From: Oscillospiraceae bacterium NTUH-002-81
GTDB lineage: Bacteria; Bacillota; Clostridia; Lachnospirales; Lachnospiraceae
Direction of reading: 5' to 3'
Assembly: GCA_032620915.1 (NCBI GenBank)
Contig: CP136052.1
Span: 2,791,001 to 2,855,000 of the forward strand
Length of the DNA stretch: 64,000 bases
Numbering within the stretch: position 1 is the stretch's first letter; the number at the start of each line of letters is the position of its first letter. Position numbers and translations under genes: made by a program. Of this stretch, positions 54,504-64,000 are shown piece after piece. Under the pieces are notes generated by a model that was not told where the DNA came from, ran no database searches, and saw only the letters and a program-made list of their open reading frames with translations.

Positions 54504-55583
54504 TTACTGCTCGTCCTTAAAACCGATGAAGCCGAAACCGGGCACTTCCGGAAGTACCAGCTTCTTCGTGTCTTCTACATACATGCCGCCCTCAAATGCC
54601 AGCTCGGACAGAGAGAAGGTTGCATCCAGATCGGCACGGGTGATGTTCTTTGTTGCAGCGCCCAGGCTGGCAGCTGCGGTGATGCCCAGATTGCTCTCCT
54701 CTGCCATACAACCCAGCATCACCTCGATGCCTGCTGCCTCACAGATGGCGTTGATCTTCAGCGCCTCACGGATACCGCCGCACTTCATCAGTTTGATGTT
54801 CAGGTAGTCAATGGCACGGCGCTCCACCAGACGAAGGGCATCCTTGGAATTGAAGCAGCTCTCGTCGGACATGATGGGCACGATGGAATGCTTGGTGACA
54901 TATTCCAGACCGGCAATATCGTGGTAAGCCACCGGCTGCTCCACCAGCTCCAGATTGTACTCGTTCAGACGCTCGATGAGACGAACAGCTTCTTTCGCTG
55001 TCCATGCCTGGTTGGCATCCACACGGATCTTAATGTCATCGCCCACAGCCTCACGAATGGCTTTTACTCTGGCGATATCCTCGTCAAAGGAAGTGCCGAC
55101 CTTGGTCTTGATGGTGTCAAACCCGGCCTCCACGTGCTTTTTTGCCTTGGCAGCCATGATCTCTGGCTCGTCGATGCCCACGGTCATATCGGTCTCGATG
55201 TAATTGTTCTGTCCGCCCAGCAGCTTGTATACCGGCATACCGGCTTTCTTGCCCAGCAGGTCGTAGCAGGCCATATCAATGGCATTCTTGGCGCTGCCGG
55301 AATGGGCTGCTGCCCGGTCCATGATCCAGTATACCTTTTCCAGATCGGTGGGATCCACGCCGATGAGGTCACGCTCCATGGCTTTGATCACATCGTTGGT
55401 GCCGGAAAGGCTCTCACCGGTGATGAGGATGGCCGGTGCGCCCTCGCCGTAGCCCACCAGACCCTCGTCGGTCTCCACAGATACGATGGCACTGCGGGAG
55501 TGTGTGATCACACCCAGAGAAATGCGAAAAGGCTCCTTTAACGGTACTTCCACCTGACGAACTTTGATTCCTGTAATTTTCAT
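54504..55583 (-). CDS. Dipeptide epimerase (enolase superfamily)
   Basis: A 359-residue enolase-superfamily protein of the L-Ala-D/L-Glu epimerase group. Catalytic Lys pair: IKTKVG and IKLMKCGG; metal ligands in RVDANQAW, ELVEQPV and SDESCF. The 20s-loop sequence VPLKEPFRISLG and C-terminal LDATFSL fit dipeptide epimerases rather than muconate cycloisomerases; exact dipeptide specificity is unproven. Neighbouring oppABCDF makes recycling of murein peptides the likely role. Confidence 0.86.
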   Translation of the reverse strand: MKITGIKVRQVEVPLKEPFRISLGVITHSRSAIVSVETDEGLVGYGEGAPAILITGESLSGTNDVIKAMERDLIGVDPTDLEKVYWIMDRAAAHSGSAKNAIDMACYDLLGKKAGMPVYKLLGGQNNYIETDMTVGIDEPEIMAAKAKKHVEAGFDTIKTKVGTSFDEDIARVKAIREAVGDDIKIRVDANQAWTAKEAVRLIERLNEYNLELVEQPVAYHDIAGLEYVTKHSIVPIMSDESCFNSKDALRLVERRAIDYLNIKLMKCGGIREALKINAICEAAGIEVMLGCMAEESNLGITAAASLGAATKNITRADLDATFSLSELAFEGGMYVEDTKKLVLPEVPGFGFIGFKDEQ

Positions 55584-55637
55584 TGGTCTATTCCCCCGTA
55601 AAATAAAATTTTATTGATATCTTTGGATTGTCTGAAA

Positions 55638-56630
55638 CTAAGCCTGGGGCTGTTCCGGGAAATGGCAGGCACAGCAGTGGCCGTTTCCGCAGTCCCGAAG
55701 CTCGGGCACCTGGGTCTTGCAGATCTCCTGGGCTTTGTAGCATCTGGTGTGGAACACGCAGCCTGCCGGCGGATTGGCCGGGCTTGGCAGATCGCCCTCC
55801 AGCACGATTTTCTCTTTCTTGTGCTTCCGGTCCGGTACCGGGATCGCAGACAGCAGCGCCGTGGTGTACGGATGCATCGTCCGCTGATACAGATCCTCTT
55901 TGTTGGCCAGCTCCACCACATGGCCCAGATACATGACCATGATCCGGTCGGAAATATGTTTGATGACGCTCAGATCATGGGAAATGAAAATGTACGCCAT
56001 GCCCATTTCCTTCTGCAGATCCATAAGCAGGTTCAGCACCTGCGCCTGAATGGATACGTCCAGCGCGGATACCGGCTCGTCACATACCATCAGCTTCGGC
56101 TCCAGCACAATGGCTCTGGCAATGCCGATCCTCTGTCTCTGTCCGCCGGAAAACTCATGGGGATACCGGTTGATATACCGGGTGTTCAGTCCCACGCGCT
56201 CCATGGTTTTCAGCACCCGCTGCATCCGCTCCTTGGCGGGCAGCTTTAACTGGATGTCCAGCGGCTCTCCGATGATGTCGCCGATGGTCATTCTCGGATC
56301 CAGGGATGCGTACGGATCCTGGAAAATGATCTGCAGATCGGTACGGGATTTTCTCAGATCCGCGCTTTTGAGCGCCGTGTAGTCTTTACCCTCAAACAGC
56401 ACCTGACCGCTGGTGGGTTCCAGCAGGCGCAGCACCGAGCGTCCCATGGTGGATTTGCCGCAGCCGGACTCTCCCACCACGCCCAGCGTCTCCCCGGCGT
56501 TTAACGTAAAGCTGACGCCGTCCACCGCCTTGATAAATGCTTTTTCCCGGGAAAACGCAGAGCTTTTCGCAGGAAACCATTTTTTCAGATCTTTCACCTC
56601 TAACAATGGTGTTTTGCTTTCTTCACTCAT
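55638..56630 (-). CDS. oppF: Oligopeptide ABC transporter ATPase OppF
   Basis: About 330 residues. Walker [10 protein letters not shown], signature FSGGQRQR, Walker [14 protein letters not shown]-loop FISHD. The C-terminal Cys-containing OppF/DppF segment ([15 protein letters not shown]) can hold an iron-sulfur cluster in the family. Start ATG 56630 overlaps the oppD stop (ATGA). Last transporter gene, 54 bases before the dipeptide epimerase. Confidence 0.94.
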   Translation of the reverse strand: MSEESKTPLLEVKDLKKWFPAKSSAFSREKAFIKAVDGVSFTLNAGETLGVVGESGCGKSTMGRSVLRLLEPTSGQVLFEGKDYTALKSADLRKSRTDLQIIFQDPYASLDPRMTIGDIIGEPLDIQLKLPAKERMQRVLKTMERVGLNTRYINRYPHEFSGGQRQRIGIARAIVLEPKLMVCDEPVSALDVSIQAQVLNLLMDLQKEMGMAYIFISHDLSVIKHISDRIMVMYLGHVVELANKEDLYQRTMHPYTTALLSAIPVPDRKHKKEKIVLEGDLPSPANPPAGCVFHTRCYKAQEICKTQVPELRDCGNGHCCACHFPEQPQA

Positions 56631-57616
56631 CTGGCGTCCTCCCATTCCTTGGAATATTTAAAACAGCGTACCTTCTGGCCATCCACTTCGGTCAGCTCCG
56701 GCATCCGCTCCCGGCAGATGTCTCTGGCCTCCGCACAGCGCGGGCAGAACGCACAGCCCTTGGGCATCTGGTCAAAGCTTGGAACCATGCCCTTGATCAC
56801 CGCCAGATGAGTATGATCCTCATCCGTCAGCTTCGGGATACAGTTCATCAGGCCCACCGTATACGGGTGCTTCGGGGATTCGAAAATATCATCCGCCGAG
56901 CCGTACTCCACCACTTTTCCGGCATACATGACCATCACATCATCGGCCACCTCTGCGATAACGCCCAGATCATGGGTGATCATCATGACAGAGGTGCCCA
57001 GCTTCTCTTTCAGCTCGTTGATCAGATCCAGGATCTGCGCCTGGATCGTCACGTCCAGCGCCGTCGTCGGCTCATCACAGATGAGCAGCTTCGGATTACA
57101 GGACAGCGCCATGGCGATCATGACACGCTGGCGCATACCGCCGGACAGCTGATGGGGATACTCGTTGAACCGTTTCTCCGGCAGCGGGATCTTTACCAGC
57201 TTCAGCATCTCAATGGCACGCTCTTTCGCCTGGGCCTTGTCCAGATCCGTGTGTAGCATCAGTGCTTCCATGATCTGTTTTCCCACGGTAAATACCGGGT
57301 TCAGGGAAGTCATGGGCTCCTGGAAGATCATGGCGATCTCTCCGCCGCGGATCTTTCGCATCTGATCTTTATTTTTCTCCAGCAGATTTTCCCCCTGGTA
57401 CAGGATCTCGCCGCCCACGATTTTTCCCGGCGGCGTCTCTACCAGCTGCATGATGGAAAGAGAGGTGATACTTTTTCCACAACCGGATTCTCCTACGATA
57501 CCAAGCGTCTTTCCTTTTTCTACAGAAAAGGAAACATCATCTACCGACTTCACTACACCGTCATCGGTGTAAAAATAGGTCTTTAAGTTTTTTACTTCAA
57601 GCAGTTTTTCTGACAT
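56627..57616 (-). CDS. oppD: Oligopeptide ABC transporter ATPase OppD
   Basis: A 329-residue ATPase. Walker [11 protein letters not shown], signature LSGGMRQR, Walker [14 protein letters not shown]-terminal [14 protein letters not shown] cysteine cluster typical of OppD/DppD. It pairs with OppF on the OppB/OppC permease. Start 12 bases after oppC ends. Confidence 0.94.
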   Translation of the reverse strand: MSEKLLEVKNLKTYFYTDDGVVKSVDDVSFSVEKGKTLGIVGESGCGKSITSLSIMQLVETPPGKIVGGEILYQGENLLEKNKDQMRKIRGGEIAMIFQEPMTSLNPVFTVGKQIMEALMLHTDLDKAQAKERAIEMLKLVKIPLPEKRFNEYPHQLSGGMRQRVMIAMALSCNPKLLICDEPTTALDVTIQAQILDLINELKEKLGTSVMMITHDLGVIAEVADDVMVMYAGKVVEYGSADDIFESPKHPYTVGLMNCIPKLTDEDHTHLAVIKGMVPSFDQMPKGCAFCPRCAEARDICRERMPELTEVDGQKVRCFKYSKEWEDAR

Positions 57617-57628
57617 TTGTCTTCCCCC

Positions 57629-58555
57629 TTACTGATTCTTCATCTTGGGGTCCAGTGCGTCACGAAGACCGTCGCCAAAAATATTGAAGGCGATAACGGT
57701 GATCATGATGGCGATACCCGGGAAGATGCTGTAGGTCGGCATGTAACTGATATAGGACTGTGCAAAGCTGATCATGGAACCCCAGCTCGGTGTCGGCGGC
57801 TGGATACCCATGCCGAGGAAGCTTAAGGATGCCTCATACATGATAGCATTCGGGATGCCTAACGTTACAAGCACGATGATCGTGGAAATACAGTTGGGAA
57901 TCAGATGTCTCGTAATAATGTAGAACGGTGTCGCACCGCTTGCCTTGGCAGCCTCCACGTACTCCTTTTCCTTTAACTGCAAAATGGAGCCGCGGATCAT
58001 ACGCGCCGTGCGCACCCAGGTCAGAAGGCCCAGTGCCACGAAGATATTCTTCATGCCCGGCCCCAGCACGTACATGATCGCCATGGCGAAGATCAGATCC
58101 GGGAACGCCGCGAAGATCTCCATGATACGGGAGATCACCGTATCCACCCAGCCGCCGTAGTAAGCAGCCAGAGATCCCATGGTCACACCGATGATTGTGG
58201 CAATGACCTGTGCCAGAATACCAACGCTTAAGGAAACTCTTGTTCCGTAAATGATTCTCGATAAAATGTCGCGTCCATACTCGTCGGTGCCAAGCAGATG
58301 CAGTTTGGACGGCGCCTGTAAAATCGCGGTGTAATCCTGCAGGTTCGGATCGCAGGGCGCGATGAGCGGCGCAAAAATCGCGATCAGGATCAACAGAACA
58401 ATGACGATCAGGCAGAACATGGACATCTTGTTCTTTTTCAGACGCTTGAAGCTGTCTTTATAGTAACTGGAATATTCCATATCGCCAACGGCATACTCGC
58501 CGGACAGGACTTCCTGTTCAAATTTTTTCTGTTTATTAAATATATTTGTCTTCAT
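57629..58555 (-). CDS. oppC: Oligopeptide ABC permease OppC
   Basis: A 308-residue inner-membrane permease with the OppC_N segment and six helices. The EAA coupling loop is AAKASGATPFYIITRHLIPN; HLLGTDEYGRDILSRIIYG is typical of OppC/DppC. Start overlaps the oppB stop at 58555. Confidence 0.94.
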   Translation of the reverse strand: MKTNIFNKQKKFEQEVLSGEYAVGDMEYSSYYKDSFKRLKKNKMSMFCLIVIVLLILIAIFAPLIAPCDPNLQDYTAILQAPSKLHLLGTDEYGRDILSRIIYGTRVSLSVGILAQVIATIIGVTMGSLAAYYGGWVDTVISRIMEIFAAFPDLIFAMAIMYVLGPGMKNIFVALGLLTWVRTARMIRGSILQLKEKEYVEAAKASGATPFYIITRHLIPNCISTIIVLVTLGIPNAIMYEASLSFLGMGIQPPTPSWGSMISFAQSYISYMPTYSIFPGIAIMITVIAFNIFGDGLRDALDPKMKNQ

Positions 58556-59487
58556 CAGCCCTCTCCTTTCCCGTAACGGATTCTCGGGTCAATCAGGGCA
58601 TAAGAAAGGTCAACGACCAGATTGACGATAACGAATACAAGGGCAATGTATACCACCGTTCCCTGCAAAAGCGGAAGGTCGCGGTTGCTCATGGCATCCA
58701 CGGCCAGCTTGCCGATGCCCGGAATGGAGAATACCTTCTCGATGAGCATGGAGCCGGTGAGCATGTTGCCAAGCTCTGTACCAACCAGGGTGACAATGGG
58801 GATCATGGCATTTTTCAGCGCATGCTTCATGATGACCACAGATTCCTTCACGCCTTTGGAACGGGCCGTACGGATGTAATCCTGCTTGATGACATCCAGC
58901 ATACTCGTTCTTGTGATACGCGCAATGCTGCCCGCATAACGGGTGCCCAGCGCGATACTCGGCAGAATGTAGTTCAGCGGTCCGTCAAAACCGGAGATCG
59001 GCAGAAGATCCAGCTTCAGTCCAATGACGATCTGTAAGATGATGGCGATCCAGAAGGACGGCGCAGACACACCTACCACAGACAACGTCATGAGTGCCGA
59101 ATCGATCCACCTGCCCCGGTACACCGCGGCGATCATGCCGCAGGTGATGCCGAGCACCACGGCGAACAGAAACGACATGGCAGCCAGTTTTACCGTTACT
59201 TTAAAGCAGCGCACGATGGCGTCTGTCACCACCTCTTTGGTAAAGTAAGAAGTACCGAAATCCAGCTTTACCGCGCCCTTGACAAAATCAATATACTGCT
59301 CATGAAGAGGAACATCCAGTCCCATCTCGTGACGGACCTTCTCAATGGTGGCTTCATCCGCACGCTTATCCAGCATCATCGCCACCGGATCTCCCGGTAC
59401 GACATTTAAGAGCAAAAAAGTGATCAGCGTAATCCCGATCAGAACCAGAAACGTTTGTCCCAGTCGTTTTAGTATGTATTGAAACAA
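58555..59487 (-). CDS. oppB: Oligopeptide ABC permease OppB
   Basis: A 310-residue permease: N-terminal YILKRLGQTFLVLIGITLITF, VPGDPV, and EAA loop TARSKGVKESVVIMKHALKN. I set the start at TTG 59487, seven bases after GGAGG; the frame is open upstream but the extra residues are not OppB-like and run across a stem-loop. Confidence 0.93.
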   Translation of the reverse strand: MFQYILKRLGQTFLVLIGITLITFLLLNVVPGDPVAMMLDKRADEATIEKVRHEMGLDVPLHEQYIDFVKGAVKLDFGTSYFTKEVVTDAIVRCFKVTVKLAAMSFLFAVVLGITCGMIAAVYRGRWIDSALMTLSVVGVSAPSFWIAIILQIVIGLKLDLLPISGFDGPLNYILPSIALGTRYAGSIARITRTSMLDVIKQDYIRTARSKGVKESVVIMKHALKNAMIPIVTLVGTELGNMLTGSMLIEKVFSIPGIGKLAVDAMSNRDLPLLQGTVVYIALVFVIVNLVVDLSYALIDPRIRYGKGEG

Positions 59488-59578
59488 GGAAGTCCCTCCT
59501 TTTTTATCTTCACAGCCTCCTGCTGCCCAAATATCGGTCAGTCCTGCTGTATTTTTGGATGCTTTCTCTGCAACCAAA

Positions 59579-59622
59579 GATATAGCTACGGCCAAAATGA
59601 TGTGTCCAGCCGTAGCTATATC
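59579..59622 (-). promoter_or_regulatory. Intercistronic stem-loop between oppA and oppB
   Basis: Perfect 14-pair stem GATATAGCTACGGC/GCCGTAGCTATATC (59609-59622 with 59579-59592), 16-base loop, with only a TTT after it. Similar structures after binding-protein genes stabilise the upstream mRNA and lower permease expression. Confidence 0.75.
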
Positions 59623-59646
59623 CTATCTGTTTATTCGTTTTGCAAA

Positions 59647-61257
59647 CTAGTATTCAATATCTGTGTTGTTAAACATCGTACGATATGTAAAGGTAACTGC
59701 GAAGTCTTTTACATAAGGTTTCTTCAAATAGAACATGGTCTCGTTATAGATCATTGCCACTGCAAATTCCTCATGAGTCAGAATGTGGTCTGCGTGAGCG
59801 TAAATCTCCTGTCTCTCTGCAGTATCCTCTGTCTGCACACCATCGATCATCAGCTGCTTGAATTCGTCGTTGTGCCAGAAGATGGAATTCAGGTCTACAC
59901 GTCCATCACTTACCGGATACAGCATGCTGTCGGGATCGTTGTAGTCCACATACCAGTTACCGATACCGCAGGTCACACCGCCATTTTTCTTCATATCTGT
60001 CCATGCAGCGCTGTCAACCTGTTCGATCTCCACGCGGATGCCAGCCTCTGCCATCTGTGCCTGTACTGCGGTAGCAATGGTCAGGGATGTCGGATATTTT
60101 GTATTTACAGTGATTCTTAAATCATAACCATCCGGATATCCGGCCTCTGCCAGTAAGGATTTCGCTTTCTCCGGATCATATGCGAACTGCTCTGCGCTGT
60201 CGTCTGCACCAATCAGGCCATCCTGCAGGAAGTTGGAGTTCGGGGTAGCGGTTCCAAACAGGACGCTGTTGCAGATCGCATCTCTGTCAATTGCGTAGGT
60301 CATTGCTTCACGAACCTTTACCTCCGGGATATCCTTTACATTGAGGGACAGATAATAGCCACCTACCGGATTGAAGGTGTAAAGCTCATCCTTCAGATCA
60401 CCGTTTGCGTATGTCGGGTACAGGGAAGCGTCCAGGTAAACCACATCAATATTGCCCTTCTGGTATTCCAGAACACCGGTGTTCGGATCATCAATGAAGG
60501 TGTACTTGATGCCGTCCAGCTTCACTTCGCCGCCATGGTAGTTCTCGTTCTTCGCCAGCTCAACACCTACGCCTGTCTGATAGCTCACCAGCTTGAAAGG
60601 GCCTGTGCCGTACAGAACGCTCATACCCCAGTTATCTCCGGCCTCTTCACATGCCTCTGCCGGATAAATTGCGCAGTAAGGTGTGGAAAGAGCAGATAAC
60701 AGCGGCGTATAAATTTCAGACATATGGATATTGAAGTGTGTATCGTCAACAATCTCGATACCTGTAATCTCATCTGCCTGCTCATCAAAGAATTCCTGAT
60801 ATCCTGCCACCTTCTCCAGTAAGCTTGACATCTTATACTTGCTTACCATTCTCTCAAGAGAATACTTCACATCATTACTTGTCAGCGGTGCACCATTGTG
60901 GAAGGTCACACCATCCTTCAAAGTGAAGGAATACGTCAGCTTATCCTCAGACAGTACAGGCATCTCAGCCAGCAGGGTGGGCTCCAGCTCACCTTTATCG
61001 TTTGTCAGCATCAGGGACTCGGTCACGTTGTCTGTCACCTTCATGATGATGCTGTAGGTGTTCAGCTGCATATCCAGCGGTACCTGGGGATCCTCAGATG
61101 CCACGCGAAGAATCTTCTCTCCGCTTGCCTCGGAGGATGCAGTGTTGGTGGTTGCGGTTGCATCTGCCTTGTTCTCATCCTTGGAGCCGCCGCAGCCTGT
61201 CAGGCAGCCAGCTGTCAAAGCGAGCGCAAGTGCAAGACTTACTAATCTCTTTTTCAT
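59647..61257 (-). CDS. oppA: Peptide-binding lipoprotein OppA/DppA type
   Basis: A 536-residue solute-binding protein of family 5. A lipoprotein signal ends in lipobox LTGC (Cys21), followed by a Ser/Thr/Ala linker. Domain features are YSFTLKDGVTFHNGAPLTSNDVKYSL and the GTGPFKLVSY motif. It captures peptides outside the cell for OppBCDF. Start ATG 61257 follows AAAGGAGAGGA. A consensus promoter lies about 210 bases upstream. Confidence 0.94.
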   Translation of the reverse strand: MKKRLVSLALALALTAGCLTGCGGSKDENKADATATTNTASSEASGEKILRVASEDPQVPLDMQLNTYSIIMKVTDNVTESLMLTNDKGELEPTLLAEMPVLSEDKLTYSFTLKDGVTFHNGAPLTSNDVKYSLERMVSKYKMSSLLEKVAGYQEFFDEQADEITGIEIVDDTHFNIHMSEIYTPLLSALSTPYCAIYPAEACEEAGDNWGMSVLYGTGPFKLVSYQTGVGVELAKNENYHGGEVKLDGIKYTFIDDPNTGVLEYQKGNIDVVYLDASLYPTYANGDLKDELYTFNPVGGYYLSLNVKDIPEVKVREAMTYAIDRDAICNSVLFGTATPNSNFLQDGLIGADDSAEQFAYDPEKAKSLLAEAGYPDGYDLRITVNTKYPTSLTIATAVQAQMAEAGIRVEIEQVDSAAWTDMKKNGGVTCGIGNWYVDYNDPDSMLYPVSDGRVDLNSIFWHNDEFKQLMIDGVQTEDTAERQEIYAHADHILTHEEFAVAMIYNETMFYLKKPYVKDFAVTFTYRTMFNNTDIEY

Positions 61258-61401
61258 TCATTCCTCTCCTTTGAAAGCTTCTTCACATCCATGTCAGGGT
61301 GAGCAGGCTCTCCTCACACTTCCGTTTGAATCTTTTGATTATATTGCGGTTCATTTTCAGAAATTTCATAAGCCCGTTCAGGCAGATTAGCTTGCATGTT
61401 T

Positions 61402-61449
61402 TCAGTAATCCACGTATGTTTCACCATTCAAACCATAAAAATTTACCAA
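61402..61449 (-). CDS. Candidate 15-residue leader peptide upstream of opp operon
   Basis: TTG at 61449 lies eight bases after AGGAGG (61458-61463) and opens a frame MVNFYGLNGETYVDY ending in TGA at 61402. It is immediately downstream of a perfect promoter and about 145 bases before oppA. Caveat: the predicted transcription start (about 61461) falls in the AGGAGG itself, so initiation would depend on a 5'-terminal site. Translation is unproven. Confidence 0.35.
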   Translation of the reverse strand: MVNFYGLNGETYVDY

Positions 61450-61467
61450 AGTAAGAACCTCCTATTT

Positions 61468-61496
61468 ATTATATTTGCAATATTTTTCCCTGTCAA
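61468..61496 (-). promoter_or_regulatory. Promoter of oppABCDF operon
   Basis: Perfect -35 TTGACA (61491-61496), 17-base spacer, perfect -10 TATAAT (61468-61473). Leader of about 200 bases before oppA. Confidence 0.88.
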
Positions 61497-61630
61497 TATT
61501 TTTTATCCATTTTTATTTGTTGTAATACTTGAATCAAGAAAAAAATAAGGTATTTATATGCTTTTTCATTTGAAAAATACAGTGTTTGCGGGATGTGCGA
61601 AAAGAATTTTCCAAAGAAACAAAGAAAAAC

Positions 61631-61655
61631 AAAAAAAGAGTTCAAAACTGAACTC
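61631..61655 (-). terminator. Terminator of the tRNA cluster
   Basis: Stem GAGTTCA/TGAACTC (61638-61644 with 61649-61655), extended by A/T pairs, followed by a T7 run on the minus strand, just past tRNA-Leu. Confidence 0.85.
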
Positions 61656-61664
61656 TTTTTATCA

Positions 61665-61750
61665 TGCCGGCGACCGGAATCGAACCGGTACGGGAGGTAA
61701 GTCCCGCAGGATTTTAAGTCCTGTGCGTCTGCCAGTTCCGCCACGCCGGC
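61665..61750 (-). tRNA. tRNA-Leu (UAA)
   Basis: 86 nt. Acceptor GCCGGCG/CGCCGGC, anticodon TAA in loop of CAGGACTTAAAATCCTG, long variable arm, T-loop GGTTCGATTCC. No encoded CCA. Confidence 0.95.
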
Positions 61751-61771
61751 ATTCGAGGATAATCCTCAAAG

Positions 61772-61844
61772 TGGGACCTATAGGGCTCGAACCTATGACC
61801 CTCTGCTTGTAAGGCAGATGCTCTCCCAGCTGAGCTAAGATCCC
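61772..61844 (-). tRNA. tRNA-Val (UAC)
   Basis: 73 nt. Acceptor GGGATCT/AGGTCCC, anticodon TAC in CTGCCTTACAAGCAG, T-loop GGTTCGAGCC. Confidence 0.95.
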
Positions 61845-61879
61845 ATGGCGACTAACGCCGATGAACTTTCATTCATCAA

Positions 61880-61953
61880 CGACCCAGATCGGACTCGAAC
61901 CGACGACCTTCGCCGTGACAGGGCGACGCTCTAACCAACTGAGCCACTGGGCC
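61880..61953 (-). tRNA. tRNA-Asp (GUC)
   Basis: 74 nt. Acceptor GGCCCAG/CTGGGTC, anticodon GTC in TCGCCCTGTCACGGCGA, T-loop GGTTCGAGTCC. Confidence 0.95.
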
Positions 61954-61986
61954 ATATTCTTACATTCTTCCAATAAAACAGCTTAA

Positions 61987-62060
61987 TGGACCTTCGGGGA
62001 CTCGAACCCAGGACCGACCGGTTATGAGCCGGTTGCTCTAACCAACTGAGCTAAAGGTCC
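61987..62060 (-). tRNA. tRNA-Met (CAU), elongator type
   Basis: 74 nt. Acceptor GGACCTT/AAGGTCC, anticodon CAT in ACCGGCTCATAACCGGT. Its fully paired first acceptor pair argues against initiator tRNA; a lysidine-modified Ile tRNA is not excluded. Confidence 0.88.
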
Positions 62061-62073
62061 AAATCTCTTAAGA

Positions 62074-62146
62074 AGCCGATGATCGGACTCGAACCGATAA
62101 CCTGCTGATTACAAATCAGCTGCTCTGCCAATTGAGCCACATCGGC
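62074..62146 (-). tRNA. tRNA-Thr (UGU)
   Basis: 73 nt. Acceptor GCCGATG/CATCGGC, anticodon TGT in GCTGATTTGTAATCAGC, T-loop GGTTCGAGTCC. Confidence 0.95.
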
Positions 62147-62167
62147 ACATATGCTGTTCTACTGAAA

Positions 62168-62239
62168 TGACTCCAAGGGGATTTGAACCCCTGTTACCGC
62201 CGTGAAAGGGCGGTGTCTTAACCGCTTGACCATGGAGCC
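62168..62239 (-). tRNA. tRNA-Glu (UUC)
   Basis: 72 nt. Acceptor GGCTCCA/TGGAGTC, anticodon TTC in CCGCCCTTTCACGGCGG, T-loop GGTTCAAATCC. First tRNA of the six-gene cluster Glu-Thr-Met-Asp-Val-Leu. Confidence 0.95.
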
Positions 62240-62303
62240 GTACATTTCGTCCGCCTGTTTGAAGTAAGAACAAAATTGTCCTGCTCTCTTCGCGGCACAA
62301 TAA

Positions 62304-62332
62304 ATACTATCATATCTCACAAGGATTTGCAA
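62304..62332 (-). promoter_or_regulatory. Promoter of the six-tRNA cluster
   Basis: -35 TTGCAA (62327-62332), 17-base spacer, -10 TAGTAT (62304-62309), directly after the rRNA operon terminator, so the cluster has its own transcription start. Confidence 0.6.
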
Positions 62333-62342
62333 GTATTTGTAT

Positions 62343-62375
62343 AAAAAAATCCAGTACTGATTTCATACCGGATTT
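62343..62375 (-). terminator. Terminator after 23S-tRNA-Asn
   Basis: Stem AAATCCGGTA/TACTGGATTT (one G-T; 62366-62375 with 62347-62356) then T7 on the minus strand, five bases after tRNA-Asn. Confidence 0.9.
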
Positions 62376-62379
62376 TCAG

Positions 62380-62451
62380 CTCCCCGAGTTGGGCTCGAAC
62401 CAACAACCCTTCGGTTAACAGCCGAATGCTCTACCATTGAGCTATCGAGGA
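62380..62451 (-). tRNA. tRNA-Asn (GUU)
   Basis: 72 nt. Acceptor TCCTCGA/TCGGGGA, anticodon GTT in TTCGGCTGTTAACCGAA, T-loop GGTTCGAGCC. Last gene of the rRNA operon before the terminator. Confidence 0.95.
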
Positions 62452-62703
62452 ATATAAAAAGGCATGTACCTTCAAAACCACATATTGTATTACATCCGTT
62501 TTTCCTGAACCTACCAACTTGTTTCGCGGCAGTCAGCTCGAATCCGCTTCGCTTCTTCTCGCTGCCTTTCGCTTTGCAAATTATTAAGTTCACATTCTAC
62601 CTGAACCACTGTCGGAAGTTCGAATTCACATCCGTTCATTCGAACGACCAACGCACTAAGTTCTGTCTTCGCGCTTCGCGCTCGCCAGTCACCAAGTGCT
62701 TTT
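62452..62703 (-). other. 23S to tRNA-Asn spacer without a 5S gene
   Basis: 252 bases. I looked for 5S rRNA hallmarks on the minus strand and found none. The stretch contains inverted repeats (for example around 62667-62690, GCGCGAAG-like) that probably take part in rRNA processing. Confidence 0.6.

Positions 62704-64000
<1,297 letters not shown>

Overview
The window looks like a chromosomal segment of an anaerobic gut-type Firmicute, most likely Lachnospiraceae (Clostridia). Evidence: HrcA/CIRCE-controlled clpB and hsp20 genes, a tig-clpP-clpX-lon-engB cluster, a glycyl radical enzyme with its activase, sigma-A promoters of Gram-positive type, strong GGAGG ribosome binding sites, and remnants of Clostridia-type conjugative elements (tnpV, DUF6017-like). 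Genus cannot be fixed from the sequence alone. Nearly every gene is on the minus strand; the only plus-strand gene I support is a damaged lysR (31961-32659).

Layout: (1) 1-3115, heat-shock genes: the 5' part of clpB (runs off the left edge), a small P-loop kinase, and hsp20, with two CIRCE operators. (2) 3118-24003, an AT-richer defence island flanked by imperfect direct repeats. It is a complete BREX type 1 operon (HTH regulator, brxA, brxB, brxC, pglX, pglZ, brxL) with extra genes at three junctions: a membrane-anchored small protein plus a SEFIR protein (brxC/pglX), a DUF3791-like protein, two unknowns and an AlbA_2/Schlafen-type ATPase (pglX/pglZ), and a TIR protein directly after brxL. 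Conjugative-element scars lie at its right end. (3) 24073-30088, a glycyl radical enzyme, its radical-SAM activase, an iron alcohol dehydrogenase and a LuxR-type regulator. (4) 30306-34047, two MATE exporters and a truncated LysR gene. (5) 34082-38483, a polyol/ketohexose pathway: FGGY kinase, GatD-like dehydrogenase, PfkB kinase, class II aldolase. (6) 38653-45697, envelope and metal genes: CmpB-family membrane protein, cardiolipin synthase, AI-2E-family permease, and a ZnuABC-type metal importer. (7) 45866-52183, the protein quality-control cluster. (8) 52343-61257, a DJ-1 protein, then a peptide-uptake module (oppABCDF) with a dipeptide epimerase and a transglutaminase-like protein, probably for muropeptide salvage. 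(9) 61665-64000, a six-tRNA cluster, tRNA-Asn and the 3' part of a 23S rRNA gene, with no 5S between them.

Elevenfold, otherwise intact genes are broken by what looks like exactly one extra base in a homopolymer (brxL, pglZ, brxC, adh, MATE1, MATE2 three times, FGGY kinase, znuC, znuB). Removing that base restores family-typical lengths each time. The uniform direction points to systematic homopolymer over-calling in the assembly rather than eleven separate mutations, although slippage-based control of the three BREX genes cannot be excluded. For these genes I give the restored gene boundaries.
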